Source: Tepidiformaceae bacterium
GTDB taxonomy: Bacteria; Chloroflexota; Dehalococcoidia; Tepidiformales; Tepidiformaceae
Length of the DNA: 64,000 nt
Direction: 5' to 3'
Assembly: GCA_958295975.1 (NCBI GenBank)
Contig: OY282446.1
Location: forward strand, 1,651,289-1,715,288
This document shows, piece after piece, positions 34,056 to 41,942 of this stretch (position 1 is its first letter; each line of letters starts with the position of its first letter). Made by a program: the position numbers and the translations under genes. The notes beneath the pieces were generated by a model. It searched no databases. It saw only the letters and a list, made by a program, of their open reading frames with translations, and was not told the DNA's origin.

Positions 34056-35156
34056 CTACTCGAACACGACCGCCTCGAAGTGCGCGAGGCCCGTCGCGTC
34101 GCCGCTCCGCAGCCGCACGAAGCTCTCCGCCCAGGCGTGGTCGAACTCTCGCTCGGTGCCGTCCGCCTCGACGATTTTCTGCGGGTGGGAGGCGTCCCAC
34201 ACCTCGCCCTCGACATGGTACTCGCCCCGCCAGACGCCCTGCCCCAGCCCGTCGTTGAAGCCCCCGAAGTAGCCGCCGCCCTGGCAGTAGATCCAGCCCA
34301 GGTCCTCCAGCTCGTACTCGCGCTGGCCGCCGCCCTCCTCGGTGAGCCGGAAGCGCCCCGCCTTCAGCCGCTTCGGGCCGCCCTCGTGGAACTCCAGGTC
34401 GTGCTCGATCGCGGTCACGGGAACGTGCGACCCGGGCAGCAGGATGGCCCCCTCCTGCGAGCGGCGCGCGCCGTCGGGCCCGTCGAACGTCTGGTAGAAG
34501 CCGCCGTGGTCGGGCATGCGGAAGAGCACCCACTGGCGCAGCCCCCGCGGGCGACGCGGGTTCGCGGCGGGAGCGCCGTGCTCGCGCGGGCCGCCCCGTC
34601 CGGGCATCGACCCCCACGAGTGGTTGCGGAAGAAATGCCAGCGGTCGGGCGTGGCCGTGAACGTCTCGCCCGCCACCGTGACCGTGCCCTCCACCGTGCC
34701 CACCACCTCGTAGACCGCGCGCGAGGAGACGAAGCGCCCGTTCTCGCGCCGCTGCACCGGCAGATCCTCGTAGGGAACCGCGGTCGTGCGGCAGGTCAGG
34801 TCGCAGGCGATGCCGTGCTCGTTCTCCTCCAGCACCAGCCGGACCGTCTCCATCGGCTCCACGATGTCGATCCGCAGCGGCCCGACGGCGAAGCTGTCGA
34901 TGTCCGGCCGCAGCCGCCGCGAGAGGCGGATGTTGTACTGCTTGCCCTCGTGGCGCACGCACACGAAGCCGTCGATCACGTCGTTGTTCGTGTAGAGCCG
35001 CAGCAGCCCGATCAGCGCGATGCGCCCGTCCATGTCGCACAGGCAGATGTAGTGCCCGTCGTTCCAGTGCTTGTCCGTCGCCATCACGGCGGCGAACGAA
35101 TCCGTCGTCTGGTGCAGCAGCTGCTCGTCGAACTTCGTCAGCATGGGCGCGTCCAC
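34056..35156 (-). CDS. unknown beta-rich protein in a catabolic operon
   Basis: The 366-residue protein is rich in beta strands and charged or aromatic residues. Examples are Asp-Gly-His-Tyr-Ile-Cys-Leu-Cys-Asp-Met-Asp near residue 33, Arg-Trp-His-Phe-Phe-Arg-Asn-His-Ser-Trp-Gly near residue 172, and a late Gly-Gly-Gly-Tyr-Phe-Gly-Gly-Phe. The spacing suggests two lipocalin-like halves, as in CrtC/AttH-type or tocopherol cyclase-like proteins, but I cannot assign a family. It lies 10 bp after the luciferase-like oxidoreductase gene and so shares its transcript. It may bind or transform a hydrophobic ligand; this is inference from neighbours. Confidence 0.7.
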   Translation of the reverse strand: MDAPMLTKFDEQLLHQTTDSFAAVMATDKHWNDGHYICLCDMDGRIALIGLLRLYTNNDVIDGFVCVRHEGKQYNIRLSRRLRPDIDSFAVGPLRIDIVEPMETVRLVLEENEHGIACDLTCRTTAVPYEDLPVQRRENGRFVSSRAVYEVVGTVEGTVTVAGETFTATPDRWHFFRNHSWGSMPGRGGPREHGAPAANPRRPRGLRQWVLFRMPDHGGFYQTFDGPDGARRSQEGAILLPGSHVPVTAIEHDLEFHEGGPKRLKAGRFRLTEEGGGQREYELEDLGWIYCQGGGYFGGFNDGLGQGVWRGEYHVEGEVWDASHPQKIVEADGTEREFDHAWAESFVRLRSGDATGLAHFEAVVFE

Positions 35157-35166
35157 GGCCAGCCTC

Positions 35167-36132
35167 CTACCCGTGCGCCGCGTCGACCAGGGGCGCGAAG
35201 AACTCCACCTGGTCGATCCAGTTCTGCGGGCTCGGGCACGGCTCCCAGAAGCCGGTCTCGATGATCACGTGCTCGATGCCCGCGTCGCGCGCCTCCTCCA
35301 CCCGGGGGCGCATCTCCTCCGCCGTGCCGCTCCAGGACATGGGCCCGAAGAAGCCCCCGTGCCAGGGCTCGATGCCCGGCATGGTCGGGTTGGCGAAGAC
35401 GCGCATGTAGTTCCCCAGCGGTCCGCGCCCGTACTCCTTCGCCAGCGCGTTCAGCGCCGCCATGCCCGCCGCCACCATCTCCGGCGGCGCGCCCGCCGGG
35501 TTCCAGGCGTCCCCCAGCTCGGCGATGCGCCGCTGCCCCGCCGCGTTGCCCCCGCCCCCGATGGCGATCTCCACCTGCGGCTCCCCCGCCGCGTTGCGCT
35601 GCAGTGGCTTGGGCGAGCTGTCGCTGCGCGGCACCTCGAAGAACTCGCCGTGGTACTCCACCGGATCCGGCAGCCAGCACGCCTTCAGCGCGCGGATGAA
35701 ATCCGTCATGCGCGCCCCGCGCCGCGCGAAGGGCGTGTCCATCTGGTCGTACTCGTCCTTGCTCCAGCCCAGCCCCAGCCCCGCCACCACGCGCCCGCCG
35801 GAGAGGATGTCCAGCGTCGCCAGCCGCTTCGCCAGCAGCAGCGGGCGGTAGTAGGCCGTGACGAGGATGGACGTGCCGATCTGCGCGCGCTCCGTGATCG
35901 CCGCCACGAAGGCCAGCGTCTCGATGGGCGAGAGCATGCAGCGGTAGGGGTCGGGCATGGGCAGGTCGGTCGGCCCGCCCGCGTAGCCCACCTGCGGCTG
36001 TTCCGGCACCATGAAATGGTCCTGCACCCAGAGCGAATCGAAGCCCGCGGCCTCGGCGTTCCTGGCGAATCCGGAGACCGCCGTGCGGTCGGCGTGCTGG
36101 TTGAGCTGGGGCAGGCAGAGTCCGATCTTCAT
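35167..36132 (-). CDS. luciferase-like (LLM class) F420/FMN-dependent oxidoreductase
   Basis: The 321-residue TIM-barrel protein starts Met-Lys-Ile-Gly-Leu-Cys-Leu-Pro. It has the Ala-Glu-Ala-Ala-Gly-Phe-Asp-Ser-Leu-Trp-Val-Gln-Asp-His segment of bacterial luciferase-like enzymes. A Gly-Arg-Val-Val-Ala-Gly-Leu-Gly-Leu-Gly-Trp phosphate-binding region follows. Family members use F420 or FMN for hydride transfer or for oxygenation of recalcitrant compounds, and they are strongly expanded in SAR202 bacteria. It is the first gene of the six-gene unit ending at 31112. A TAGACT box 35 nt upstream overlaps the stop codon of the restriction-modification gene. Confidence 0.93.
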   Translation of the reverse strand: MKIGLCLPQLNQHADRTAVSGFARNAEAAGFDSLWVQDHFMVPEQPQVGYAGGPTDLPMPDPYRCMLSPIETLAFVAAITERAQIGTSILVTAYYRPLLLAKRLATLDILSGGRVVAGLGLGWSKDEYDQMDTPFARRGARMTDFIRALKACWLPDPVEYHGEFFEVPRSDSSPKPLQRNAAGEPQVEIAIGGGGNAAGQRRIAELGDAWNPAGAPPEMVAAGMAALNALAKEYGRGPLGNYMRVFANPTMPGIEPWHGGFFGPMSWSGTAEEMRPRVEEARDAGIEHVIIETGFWEPCPSPQNWIDQVEFFAPLVDAAHG

Positions 36133-36167
36133 GGCGCGAAACCTCGTCCCTTCGGGAATGCGCGCGC

Positions 36168-36173
36168 AGTCTA
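36168..36173 (-). promoter_or_regulatory. candidate -10 box TAGACT of the luciferase-like operon
   Basis: On the minus strand GGTAGACTGCGCGC places TAGACT 35 nt before the ATG at 36132, and its TAG is also the stop codon of the upstream gene. The sequence matches the core upstream of 39427 almost exactly. Confidence 0.5.
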
Positions 36174-39100
36174 CCCGATGGGCCAGCCCCCGTGCGCGTC
36201 GATCACCCCGTCGATGCGCGCCATCAGCCGCGGCGTCTCCGCCAGCGCCGCGCAGATGCGCTGGTACCGCGCGATGTCGTCGTAGGCGAGCGTGCGCCCC
36301 TTGCGGTCCTTCAGCCACTTCTCCGCAGGCCGGTAGCCGCCGATGGTGAACGCCCACGTCTCCGGCGCCACGCCCTCGAAATACTGCGTCTTGTTGATCA
36401 AGACGCGCCCGCCCGCGCCCGCCACGGGCTCCGTGTAGCGCACGCGATCCACGCGGTTGCCGCCGCCCACGTCGAAGGCGGGCTCATCCTCCGCCCTGCC
36501 CTCCGCCTCCATCAGGTGCAGGGCCGAGAGCCGCGCCCCCAGCGCCGCCATCTCCGCGAACAGCGCGCGGTTCGCGGGCAAGGGCACGCGCGGGAAATCC
36601 GACTTCAGGAAATCGGCGTAGCGGCGGCGGTACTCCGGGCTGTGGAGCACGGCGTAGCACCAGTGGAACACGTCCTCCGGCCCGAACGTGGCGGCGAGGT
36701 CGCCCGCGCCGTCGGGCGTGAACGCCAGCCCCGTCGCCTCCGCCACCGCCTGCGTGAACTCCGGCGCGAGGTTCGGCGTGCGCCCCTGCCCGCTTCCAAT
36801 CGCCTGAGTCGAATAGAGATAAAGCGGAAACAAGCAGTTCCCCCCACGCCGAAAGAGGTTCAAGTCGGTAGGGAACTTCGTAGGGAACACAACCTCCCAG
36901 CTATTGGAACCAATCACTTGCCCGGCCCGACCAACACACAGTCCAAGATTTGGCCCGGCCAACAGGTGGGGCATGATCTGTGGTCGTGGACGCACCATGA
37001 TCCCGCCGGACTTTCCGGTGTAGTATGTTGCACGCTCATCGAAGGGCCTGTATAGGATCGGGATGATGGGCGACTCGTTCTGGTGGTCGCGAATGTCTTG
37101 TTGTGCATCTGCCACACGCCAATCGCTCGAATCCTTGTCCAATCTATGGGCTTCCCGCGCTTCCTCGACTCCGAGAGTGATGAACTCCTCGGCGACGCGA
37201 CGCATGTCATCCGCCGTCCACTGGATGACGAGTCGGTCGCGGCCGGTGACGATGCCAACCGAGTTGACGGGCAGGATGTCCGTCAGCCGCCAGCCAGCCC
37301 GGTACTCGTCCATGAGCGCCTCGTCGCGAGGAATGAAGAGATAGTCGGGCGTCCTGGGCGTGAGTTCGGTCCAATCGGTACTCTCAACGTCTTGCCGGGC
37401 GAGCCAGCGGTACTTGCCGCCATCCGCGCCCACCTCACGGGGACCCCAGAGGTCGTAGTGGAACACGCGCGCCTGCCCGCTGCCGCCCCGGCGTTTCACG
37501 AAGAGGCCGATGGCGACGCCCTGCTGGATGTCGAACACGTTCTGGTCGGGGCCGCCGCCGGGCGCGCGCTCCTTCTTCTTGGCGTTGCCGTGAAGGTCGA
37601 GCAGCCTGATCTCGTCGAAGGTGGCCATGAGCGACTGGCGCATTCCGCAATAGGTGGGGTTATCGAGGTAGCCGTGGTTGGTGATGAAGCCGAGCACGCC
37701 CTCGCCCGTCTGCTCGATGCGCCACTGCGCGAAGCGGATGAACTTCACGTAGTCGTCGTTGACCCACTTGGTGTTGCGCTCGTCGAGCGGCCCGCCGTCC
37801 ACCGTGAAGTAGCTCTCCGGCGATCCCTCGACACGCCCATGCATGAGCGCGTCGATCCAGGCCCCCTTGTTGGCGGAGTGGCCGGAGTAGGGCGGATTGC
37901 CGAGCACGACCATCACGGGCTTCTCGCGCTTGACGGCTTCGGCCTCCCGCGCCTCCTTGGCGATTTCGCCGGCGAAGGCCGGACCGAGGGCGGCTTCGTG
38001 CGCCTCCTCCAGCGTGTTGGTGAGGAAGACGTTGAGCCGCTCGCCGAGGGGCATCTGGAACTCACGCGCCTCGCCGCCGAGTTCGAAGGCGAGCCGCAGG
38101 TGGCAGATGGCGTAGGGCGCCATCAGCAACTCGAAGCCGAACAGGCGCGGCAGCAGGTGCTGGCGGACGTACTGCGGCCACGCGCCGCCGCGTCCCTTCC
38201 GCGCGACCGTCTCGCGGATGGTGGCGACGGTTTCGCGCAGGAAGGTGCCGGTGCCCGCCGCCGGGTCGAGGATGAGCACGCGCTCGCCGGCGTCCGCGAG
38301 GCCGTCCGCGATGCCGAACTCGCGGCGCAGCAGCTGGTCGATGCTGCGCACGATGTACGAGACGACGGGTTCCGGCGTGTAGAAGACGCCGCGCCGCTCC
38401 TTCTGTCCGGGGTCGTAGGCGGCGAGAAAGTCCTCGTAGAAGTGGACCACCGGGTCCTGGCGGCGGGAGCGCTGCCCGAAGCCGTCGAGGATGGCGCTCA
38501 TGTCGGCGCGTGCGAGCAGGCGCGCGAAGTCGTCCACGATCCACGCGATGCGCGCGTCGGCGGAAGGCCCCGCGATGCGCCCGAAGACGTCGCGCAGGAA
38601 GGGGGCGGTCTGCGCGAACACGGCGGCTTCGCGCGTGAACCCGTCCGCTCCCTCCTTGCGGACGCAGCGCGCCGCGAACAGCCCGTAGGCGATCGTCTGC
38701 GCCTGCATGTCCGCGAACTGGTCCGCGTCGAGCCTGCTGAAGAGTACCTGGCGGTAACTCCTGAGCAGGTCGCGCAGCATGTCCGAGCCGCTGTCCGCCT
38801 CCGCGTCGAGGATGCGCTCAATAGCGTGCCGCAGCAGGCGCGTCTTGCCCGCCATGCGCCGCGCCAGATCGGCGGGATCGTCGGTCGCGGGCGTGCTGGC
38901 CGCGAAGAACGACTCCAGCAGGACCCGCACGATGCGCTCGCCGCCGCGCTGGCCCACGAACTGGCCCTCCCGGTCGAAGCGGCCCAGCCGCTCGTGCTCG
39001 CGCAGTTCCCCGTTGACGTACCAGCGGAACTGGCACTGGTCGGTCAGGATCAGGTTCGGCAGGGCGTCGCGGTAGCGCCGCAGCTGCTCACTTTCCGCCT

Positions 39101-39341
39101 CGGCCTCGAGGTCCGCGCCGATGTTCTTGCACTCGATATGCCCGACGGGAACGCCGTTGCGCTCGACGATGAAGTCGGGCGCGCCGTAGGCCTCATGCGT
39201 GGGCTCGTTGATGGCGCGCACGCCGTCGCCGCCCAGCGCCTCCAGCAGCGCCTTCACCGCCGGGCGGTAGCTGTGCTCGGTGGCCTGGCCGCTGGCGCGT
39301 TCCCGTTTCAGCGCCTCGCGGTATTCGCGCAGGGGCTCCAT
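36171..39341 (-). CDS. type ISP-like restriction-modification enzyme without helicase domain
   Basis: The 1056-residue single polypeptide begins with a nuclease-like domain (Pro-Asp56 then Glu70-Cys-Lys72, a PD-(D/E)xK pattern). A helical linker follows. The gamma-type adenine methyltransferase has Gly-Val-Phe-Tyr-Thr-Pro, motif I Asp-Pro-Ala-Ala-Gly-Thr-Gly-Thr-Phe (359-367) and motif IV Asn-Pro-Pro-Tyr (482-485). The C-terminal half resembles the target-recognition part of type ISP enzymes such as LlaBIII. Those enzymes also carry a SF2 helicase of several hundred residues, which is absent here. Codons for residues about 660-850 (36790-37360) have visibly lower GC, suggesting exchange of the recognition region. 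The role is probably defence against foreign DNA. Confidence 0.85.
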   Translation of the reverse strand: MEPLREYREALKRERASGQATEHSYRPAVKALLEALGGDGVRAINEPTHEAYGAPDFIVERNGVPVGHIECKNIGADLEAEAESEQLRRYRDALPNLILTDQCQFRWYVNGELREHERLGRFDREGQFVGQRGGERIVRVLLESFFAASTPATDDPADLARRMAGKTRLLRHAIERILDAEADSGSDMLRDLLRSYRQVLFSRLDADQFADMQAQTIAYGLFAARCVRKEGADGFTREAAVFAQTAPFLRDVFGRIAGPSADARIAWIVDDFARLLARADMSAILDGFGQRSRRQDPVVHFYEDFLAAYDPGQKERRGVFYTPEPVVSYIVRSIDQLLRREFGIADGLADAGERVLILDPAAGTGTFLRETVATIRETVARKGRGGAWPQYVRQHLLPRLFGFELLMAPYAICHLRLAFELGGEAREFQMPLGERLNVFLTNTLEEAHEAALGPAFAGEIAKEAREAEAVKREKPVMVVLGNPPYSGHSANKGAWIDALMHGRVEGSPESYFTVDGGPLDERNTKWVNDDYVKFIRFAQWRIEQTGEGVLGFITNHGYLDNPTYCGMRQSLMATFDEIRLLDLHGNAKKKERAPGGGPDQNVFDIQQGVAIGLFVKRRGGSGQARVFHYDLWGPREVGADGGKYRWLARQDVESTDWTELTPRTPDYLFIPRDEALMDEYRAGWRLTDILPVNSVGIVTGRDRLVIQWTADDMRRVAEEFITLGVEEAREAHRLDKDSSDWRVADAQQDIRDHQNESPIIPILYRPFDERATYYTGKSGGIMVRPRPQIMPHLLAGPNLGLCVGRAGQVIGSNSWEVVFPTKFPTDLNLFRRGGNCLFPLYLYSTQAIGSGQGRTPNLAPEFTQAVAEATGLAFTPDGAGDLAATFGPEDVFHWCYAVLHSPEYRRRYADFLKSDFPRVPLPANRALFAEMAALGARLSALHLMEAEGRAEDEPAFDVGGGNRVDRVRYTEPVAGAGGRVLINKTQYFEGVAPETWAFTIGGYRPAEKWLKDRKGRTLAYDDIARYQRICAALAETPRLMARIDGVIDAHGGWPIG

Positions 39342-39385
39342 CGCGCCGCCCACGATAACGCCCTGCCCCACGGGGCGTGGCGCGG

Positions 39386-39391
39386 TAGACT
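39386..39391 (+). promoter_or_regulatory. candidate -10 box TAGACT of the SDR gene
   Basis: TAGACT in GGTAGACTGCGCGCGG lies 35 nt before the ATG at 39427, in the 85-bp divergent region shared with the restriction-modification gene. Only a weak -35 (CTGCCC, spacer 17) is seen. Confidence 0.5.
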
Positions 39392-39426
39392 GCGCGCGGC
39401 CCCCCTCGGGCCCGGAGGCGCGCGCC

Positions 39427-40212
39427 ATGGGACTCCTCGACGGCAGGAAGGCGGTCGTCCTCGGCGCCTCCAGCGGCATCGGCTGGGCCATCGCCGAGCG
39501 CTTCGCCGAACACGGCGCCGAGCTCATCGTCGCCGCCCGCCGCCTCGACAACCTCGAGCGGCTGGCGGCGAAGACGGGCGCGACGCCCATGCGCTGCGAC
39601 GGGCGCGAGTACGACGACCTGAAGGCGCTCGCGGACGCCGCCATCGACCGCTGGGGCACCCTCGACGTCGCCGTCAACTCCGCCGGCATCGTGCGCCACA
39701 ACCTCATCCGCGACATCACCCCGACGGAGCTGCACGAGGTGGCGGACATCCAGTACTTCGGCTTCATCTACTTCATGAAGCACATGGGGAACGCCATGGC
39801 GGCCACGGGCGGCGGTTCGCTCATCAACATAACTTCGAGCACGGCCATCTCCGTGCCCGTCGGCCTCACGCCCTATTCGGCGGCCAAGGCGGCCATCAAC
39901 TTCGCCACCAAGATCGCGGCGCGCGAATACGGCCCCGACCGGGTGCGCGTCAACGCCGTCGCGCCGGGCTTCGTGCCCACGGCCATGAACGCCTACGGCG
40001 GCGGCGGTACGCCCATCGACGAGGCGCGCGTCGACCTGCCCGCCGATTCCCCCGCGGCCAGGGCCTTCATCGAGCAGACGCCGCTGGGCCGCATCACCAC
40101 CGTGGACGACTGCGCGGACGTGGCGCTGGCGGTGGCCAGCGACCTGTTCGGCGACATCACCGGGCAGGTCATCCCCGTGGAGGGCGGCAACCACCTGCTG
40201 CGCCTGCCGTAG
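39427..40212 (+). CDS. SDR family oxidoreductase
   Basis: This 261-residue classical SDR has Gly-Ala-Ser-Ser-Gly-Ile-Gly in the cofactor site and an Asn-Ser-Ala-Gly motif. The catalytic Ser lies in Ile-Thr-Ser-Ser-Thr and is followed by Tyr-Ser-Ala-Ala-Lys. The start ATG is 35 nt after a TAGACT box. The open frame upstream covers the antisense of the restriction-modification gene and is not coding. A Gly-rich insertion near residue 198 is distinctive. The substrate is unknown. The gene is transcribed alone and ends 53 bp before the convergent low-GC membrane protein gene. Confidence 0.92.
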   Translation: MGLLDGRKAVVLGASSGIGWAIAERFAEHGAELIVAARRLDNLERLAAKTGATPMRCDGREYDDLKALADAAIDRWGTLDVAVNSAGIVRHNLIRDITPTELHEVADIQYFGFIYFMKHMGNAMAATGGGSLINITSSTAISVPVGLTPYSAAKAAINFATKIAAREYGPDRVRVNAVAPGFVPTAMNAYGGGGTPIDEARVDLPADSPAARAFIEQTPLGRITTVDDCADVALAVASDLFGDITGQVIPVEGGNHLLRLP

Positions 40213-40265
40213 GCGCGAACGGGTAGAGGATGTAGCAGGTGGGAACTGATTGTCCACGATGAGAC

Positions 40266-40658
40266 TCAGTTAGTAGTAACTAATATCACAATTGCAGCCT
40301 CTCCAAAGGCAATGCGAACGATTGTGATGACCGCTAGAATCAATAGCGAGATCTTGTTGAAGAAGCCTTTGTACCATTGAGGGTACATCCAGTCTCCCAT
40401 GTATGGATCGGGACCAGATTCCTCTCCCAATCCTCCAACAGTCTCTTTTCTGACACGGAGTCCAACAAGACTGAGCGTCGGGTAGATAGAACGAATAATA
40501 ATACCAGCAAGACCACTAGGTTGCTCATTGTAGTGGTCTCCGAGATCATCGTTCCTTTTGGTGTAAAAATCAAAGAACATCGTGATCATATGGGCATAAA
40601 TCTGGATCAAGAGCGCGATAGAGTAGGAGGCGACCGTGGCAATCGTGATACCGTCCAT
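40266..40658 (-). CDS. low-GC small membrane protein, unknown
   Basis: The 130-residue protein has an N-terminal hydrophobic helix (about residues 4-27), a polar middle rich in Asp, Asn, Gly and Tyr, and a C-terminal hydrophobic helix (about 103-127). A third, weaker hydrophobic stretch lies near residue 53. I do not recognise the family. Its base composition is near 45 percent GC, against about 70 percent around it, so it was probably acquired. Start choice: ATG 40658 lies exactly 6 nt after a TAGGAT box and 7 nt after AGGA, whereas the in-frame GTG at 40664 directly follows the box. It sits alone between two SDR genes in a region with other accessory genes. Confidence 0.7.
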   Translation of the reverse strand: MDGITIATVASYSIALLIQIYAHMITMFFDFYTKRNDDLGDHYNEQPSGLAGIIIRSIYPTLSLVGLRVRKETVGGLGEESGPDPYMGDWMYPQWYKGFFNKISLLILAVITIVRIAFGEAAIVILVTTN

Positions 40659-40661
40659 GGT

Positions 40662-40677
40662 CACATCCTACAATGTG
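40662..40677 (-). promoter_or_regulatory. TAGGAT -10 box within a small inverted repeat
   Basis: TAGGAT (minus strand, 40670-40665) ends 6 nt before the ATG at 40658. It overlaps an inverted repeat CACAT-N6-ATGTG, which could be an operator. No -35 is evident. Confidence 0.4.
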
Positions 40678-40698
40678 TGCAGCTGTAGGCGCGCGGCC

Positions 40699-41490
40699 CT
40701 ACTCCGCCAGCCAGCCCCCGTCCACGTTCAGGTAGACGCCGTTCACGTAGTCCGCCAGCGGCGAGCAGAGGAAGGCCACGGCGTTGCCGATCTCCTCCGG
40801 CCGCGCCCAGCGCCCCGCGGGGATGCGCGCGATGCGGCTGGCCACGGCGTCGCCCAGCGGGTGGCCGGAGCGCGGGATGGGAGCGCTCGCGTCGATGGGC
40901 GGCGGCTCGCCGGGGTTCACCCAGGTCGCGCCCGGGGCCACGGCGTTGGCGGTGATGCCGTGCGGGCCCAGCTCCAGCGCCAGCGTGCGCGTCAGCTGCA
41001 GGACCGCCGCTTTGGAGGCGTCGTAGGTGACGCCCACGCCGGGCGAGACGGCCTGCGTGGAGGCGATGTTGACGATGCGCCCGCCGTTGCCCGCGGCCCG
41101 CATCACGCGCGCCGCCGCCTGGCAGCCGTGGAAGACGCCGTCCACGTTGACCGCCCACAGCGTGCGCCACATCTCCGGCGTGATCGTCTCCACGGGGCCG
41201 CCGTACTCGCGGTAGACGCCCGCGTTGTTCACGAGGATGTCGAGCGCGCCCAGCTCCGCCGCGATGCGGTCGATGGCGGCGTTGAAGGCGTCGCGGTCGG
41301 TCACGTCGAGCGGAAGCGCGAGGGCCGCGCCCAGCTCGCGCGCCGTGGCCTCCGTCGTCTCCGCGTTCACGTCCGAGACGACGACGGTCGCGCCGCACGC
41401 GCCCAGCACGCCGGCGATGCCCCGCCCGATGCCCTGGCCGCTGCCGGTGACGAGCGCCACCTTGCCCTGAAGGTCGATCTCCATGCCCAC
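40699..41490 (-). CDS. SDR family oxidoreductase
   Basis: The 263-residue classical SDR has Thr-Gly-Ser-Gly-Gln-Gly-Ile-Gly in the cofactor site, Asn-Asn-Ala-Gly, Ile-Ala-Ser-Thr and Tyr-Asp-Ala-Ser-Lys. It ends in the common Val-Asp-Gly-Gly segment. GTG 41490 was taken as start because GGAGGG lies seven bases before it; the ATG two codons later is also possible. A loop of about 25 residues between the catalytic site and the C-terminus (Pro-Gly-Glu-Pro-Pro-Pro) is an insertion. It follows a SnoaL-like gene by 26 bp and belongs to the minus-strand run 43764 to 40699. Confidence 0.92.
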   Translation of the reverse strand: MGMEIDLQGKVALVTGSGQGIGRGIAGVLGACGATVVVSDVNAETTEATARELGAALALPLDVTDRDAFNAAIDRIAAELGALDILVNNAGVYREYGGPVETITPEMWRTLWAVNVDGVFHGCQAAARVMRAAGNGGRIVNIASTQAVSPGVGVTYDASKAAVLQLTRTLALELGPHGITANAVAPGATWVNPGEPPPIDASAPIPRSGHPLGDAVASRIARIPAGRWARPEEIGNAVAFLCSPLADYVNGVYLNVDGGWLAE

Positions 41491-41516
41491 GGTCGTTCCC
41501 TCCGTTCGCGCTGATG

Positions 41517-41942
41517 CTACGCCGTGATGGCGCGCCGTTCCGACCACTTCGCCTCAAGCGCGCGCTCCACGATCACCCAGCCGCCGTCGCGCCGTTCGAG
41601 CCGGTCGACGTACGTGCCGCCCACGACCCATATCTCGCCGCCGTCGGGGGCCACGTGGCTGGCGTGCATGGCCGTGCGCGCGGCGGCGCGGTCGCCGTCG
41701 AGCGCGATCTCGTAGTTCCCCAGCAGGTGCTGCGTCGCGCCCCAGCGCGCGAGGCTCGCCTCGCAGTAGGCCGCCACGGCGTCCGGCCCGCGCAGCACGG
41801 TTTCGCCGTAGTGGACGGCGGCGTCGTCGCTGAAGCAGGTGCGGAAGCGCGCGTAGTCCTTGTCGTCGAGCGCCGAGGCGTAGCGGTCGATGACCTCGAC
41901 GATGCGCTGGCGGTCGGCGAGCTGCGCGGCGCTCAGGTCCAC
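41517..41942 (-). CDS. SnoaL-like/NTF2-fold protein
   Basis: The 141-residue protein has the SnoaL_4-type pattern. It contains Ile-Asp-Arg-Tyr-Ala-Ser-Ala-Leu-Asp-Asp-Lys-Asp-Tyr and Cys-Phe-Ser-Asp-Asp-Ala-Ala-Val-His-Tyr. His is conserved in Thr-Gln-His-Leu-Leu-Gly-Asn. Related proteins are ring-dioxygenase small subunits, dehydratases or isomerases. The GTG at 41942 overlaps the end of the upstream SDR gene by 10 bp, implying translational coupling. Its partner SDRs suggest a short pathway of oxidation plus dehydration or isomerisation on one substrate. Confidence 0.82.
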   Translation of the reverse strand: MDLSAAQLADRQRIVEVIDRYASALDDKDYARFRTCFSDDAAVHYGETVLRGPDAVAAYCEASLARWGATQHLLGNYEIALDGDRAAARTAMHASHVAPDGGEIWVVGGTYVDRLERRDGGWVIVERALEAKWSERRAITA

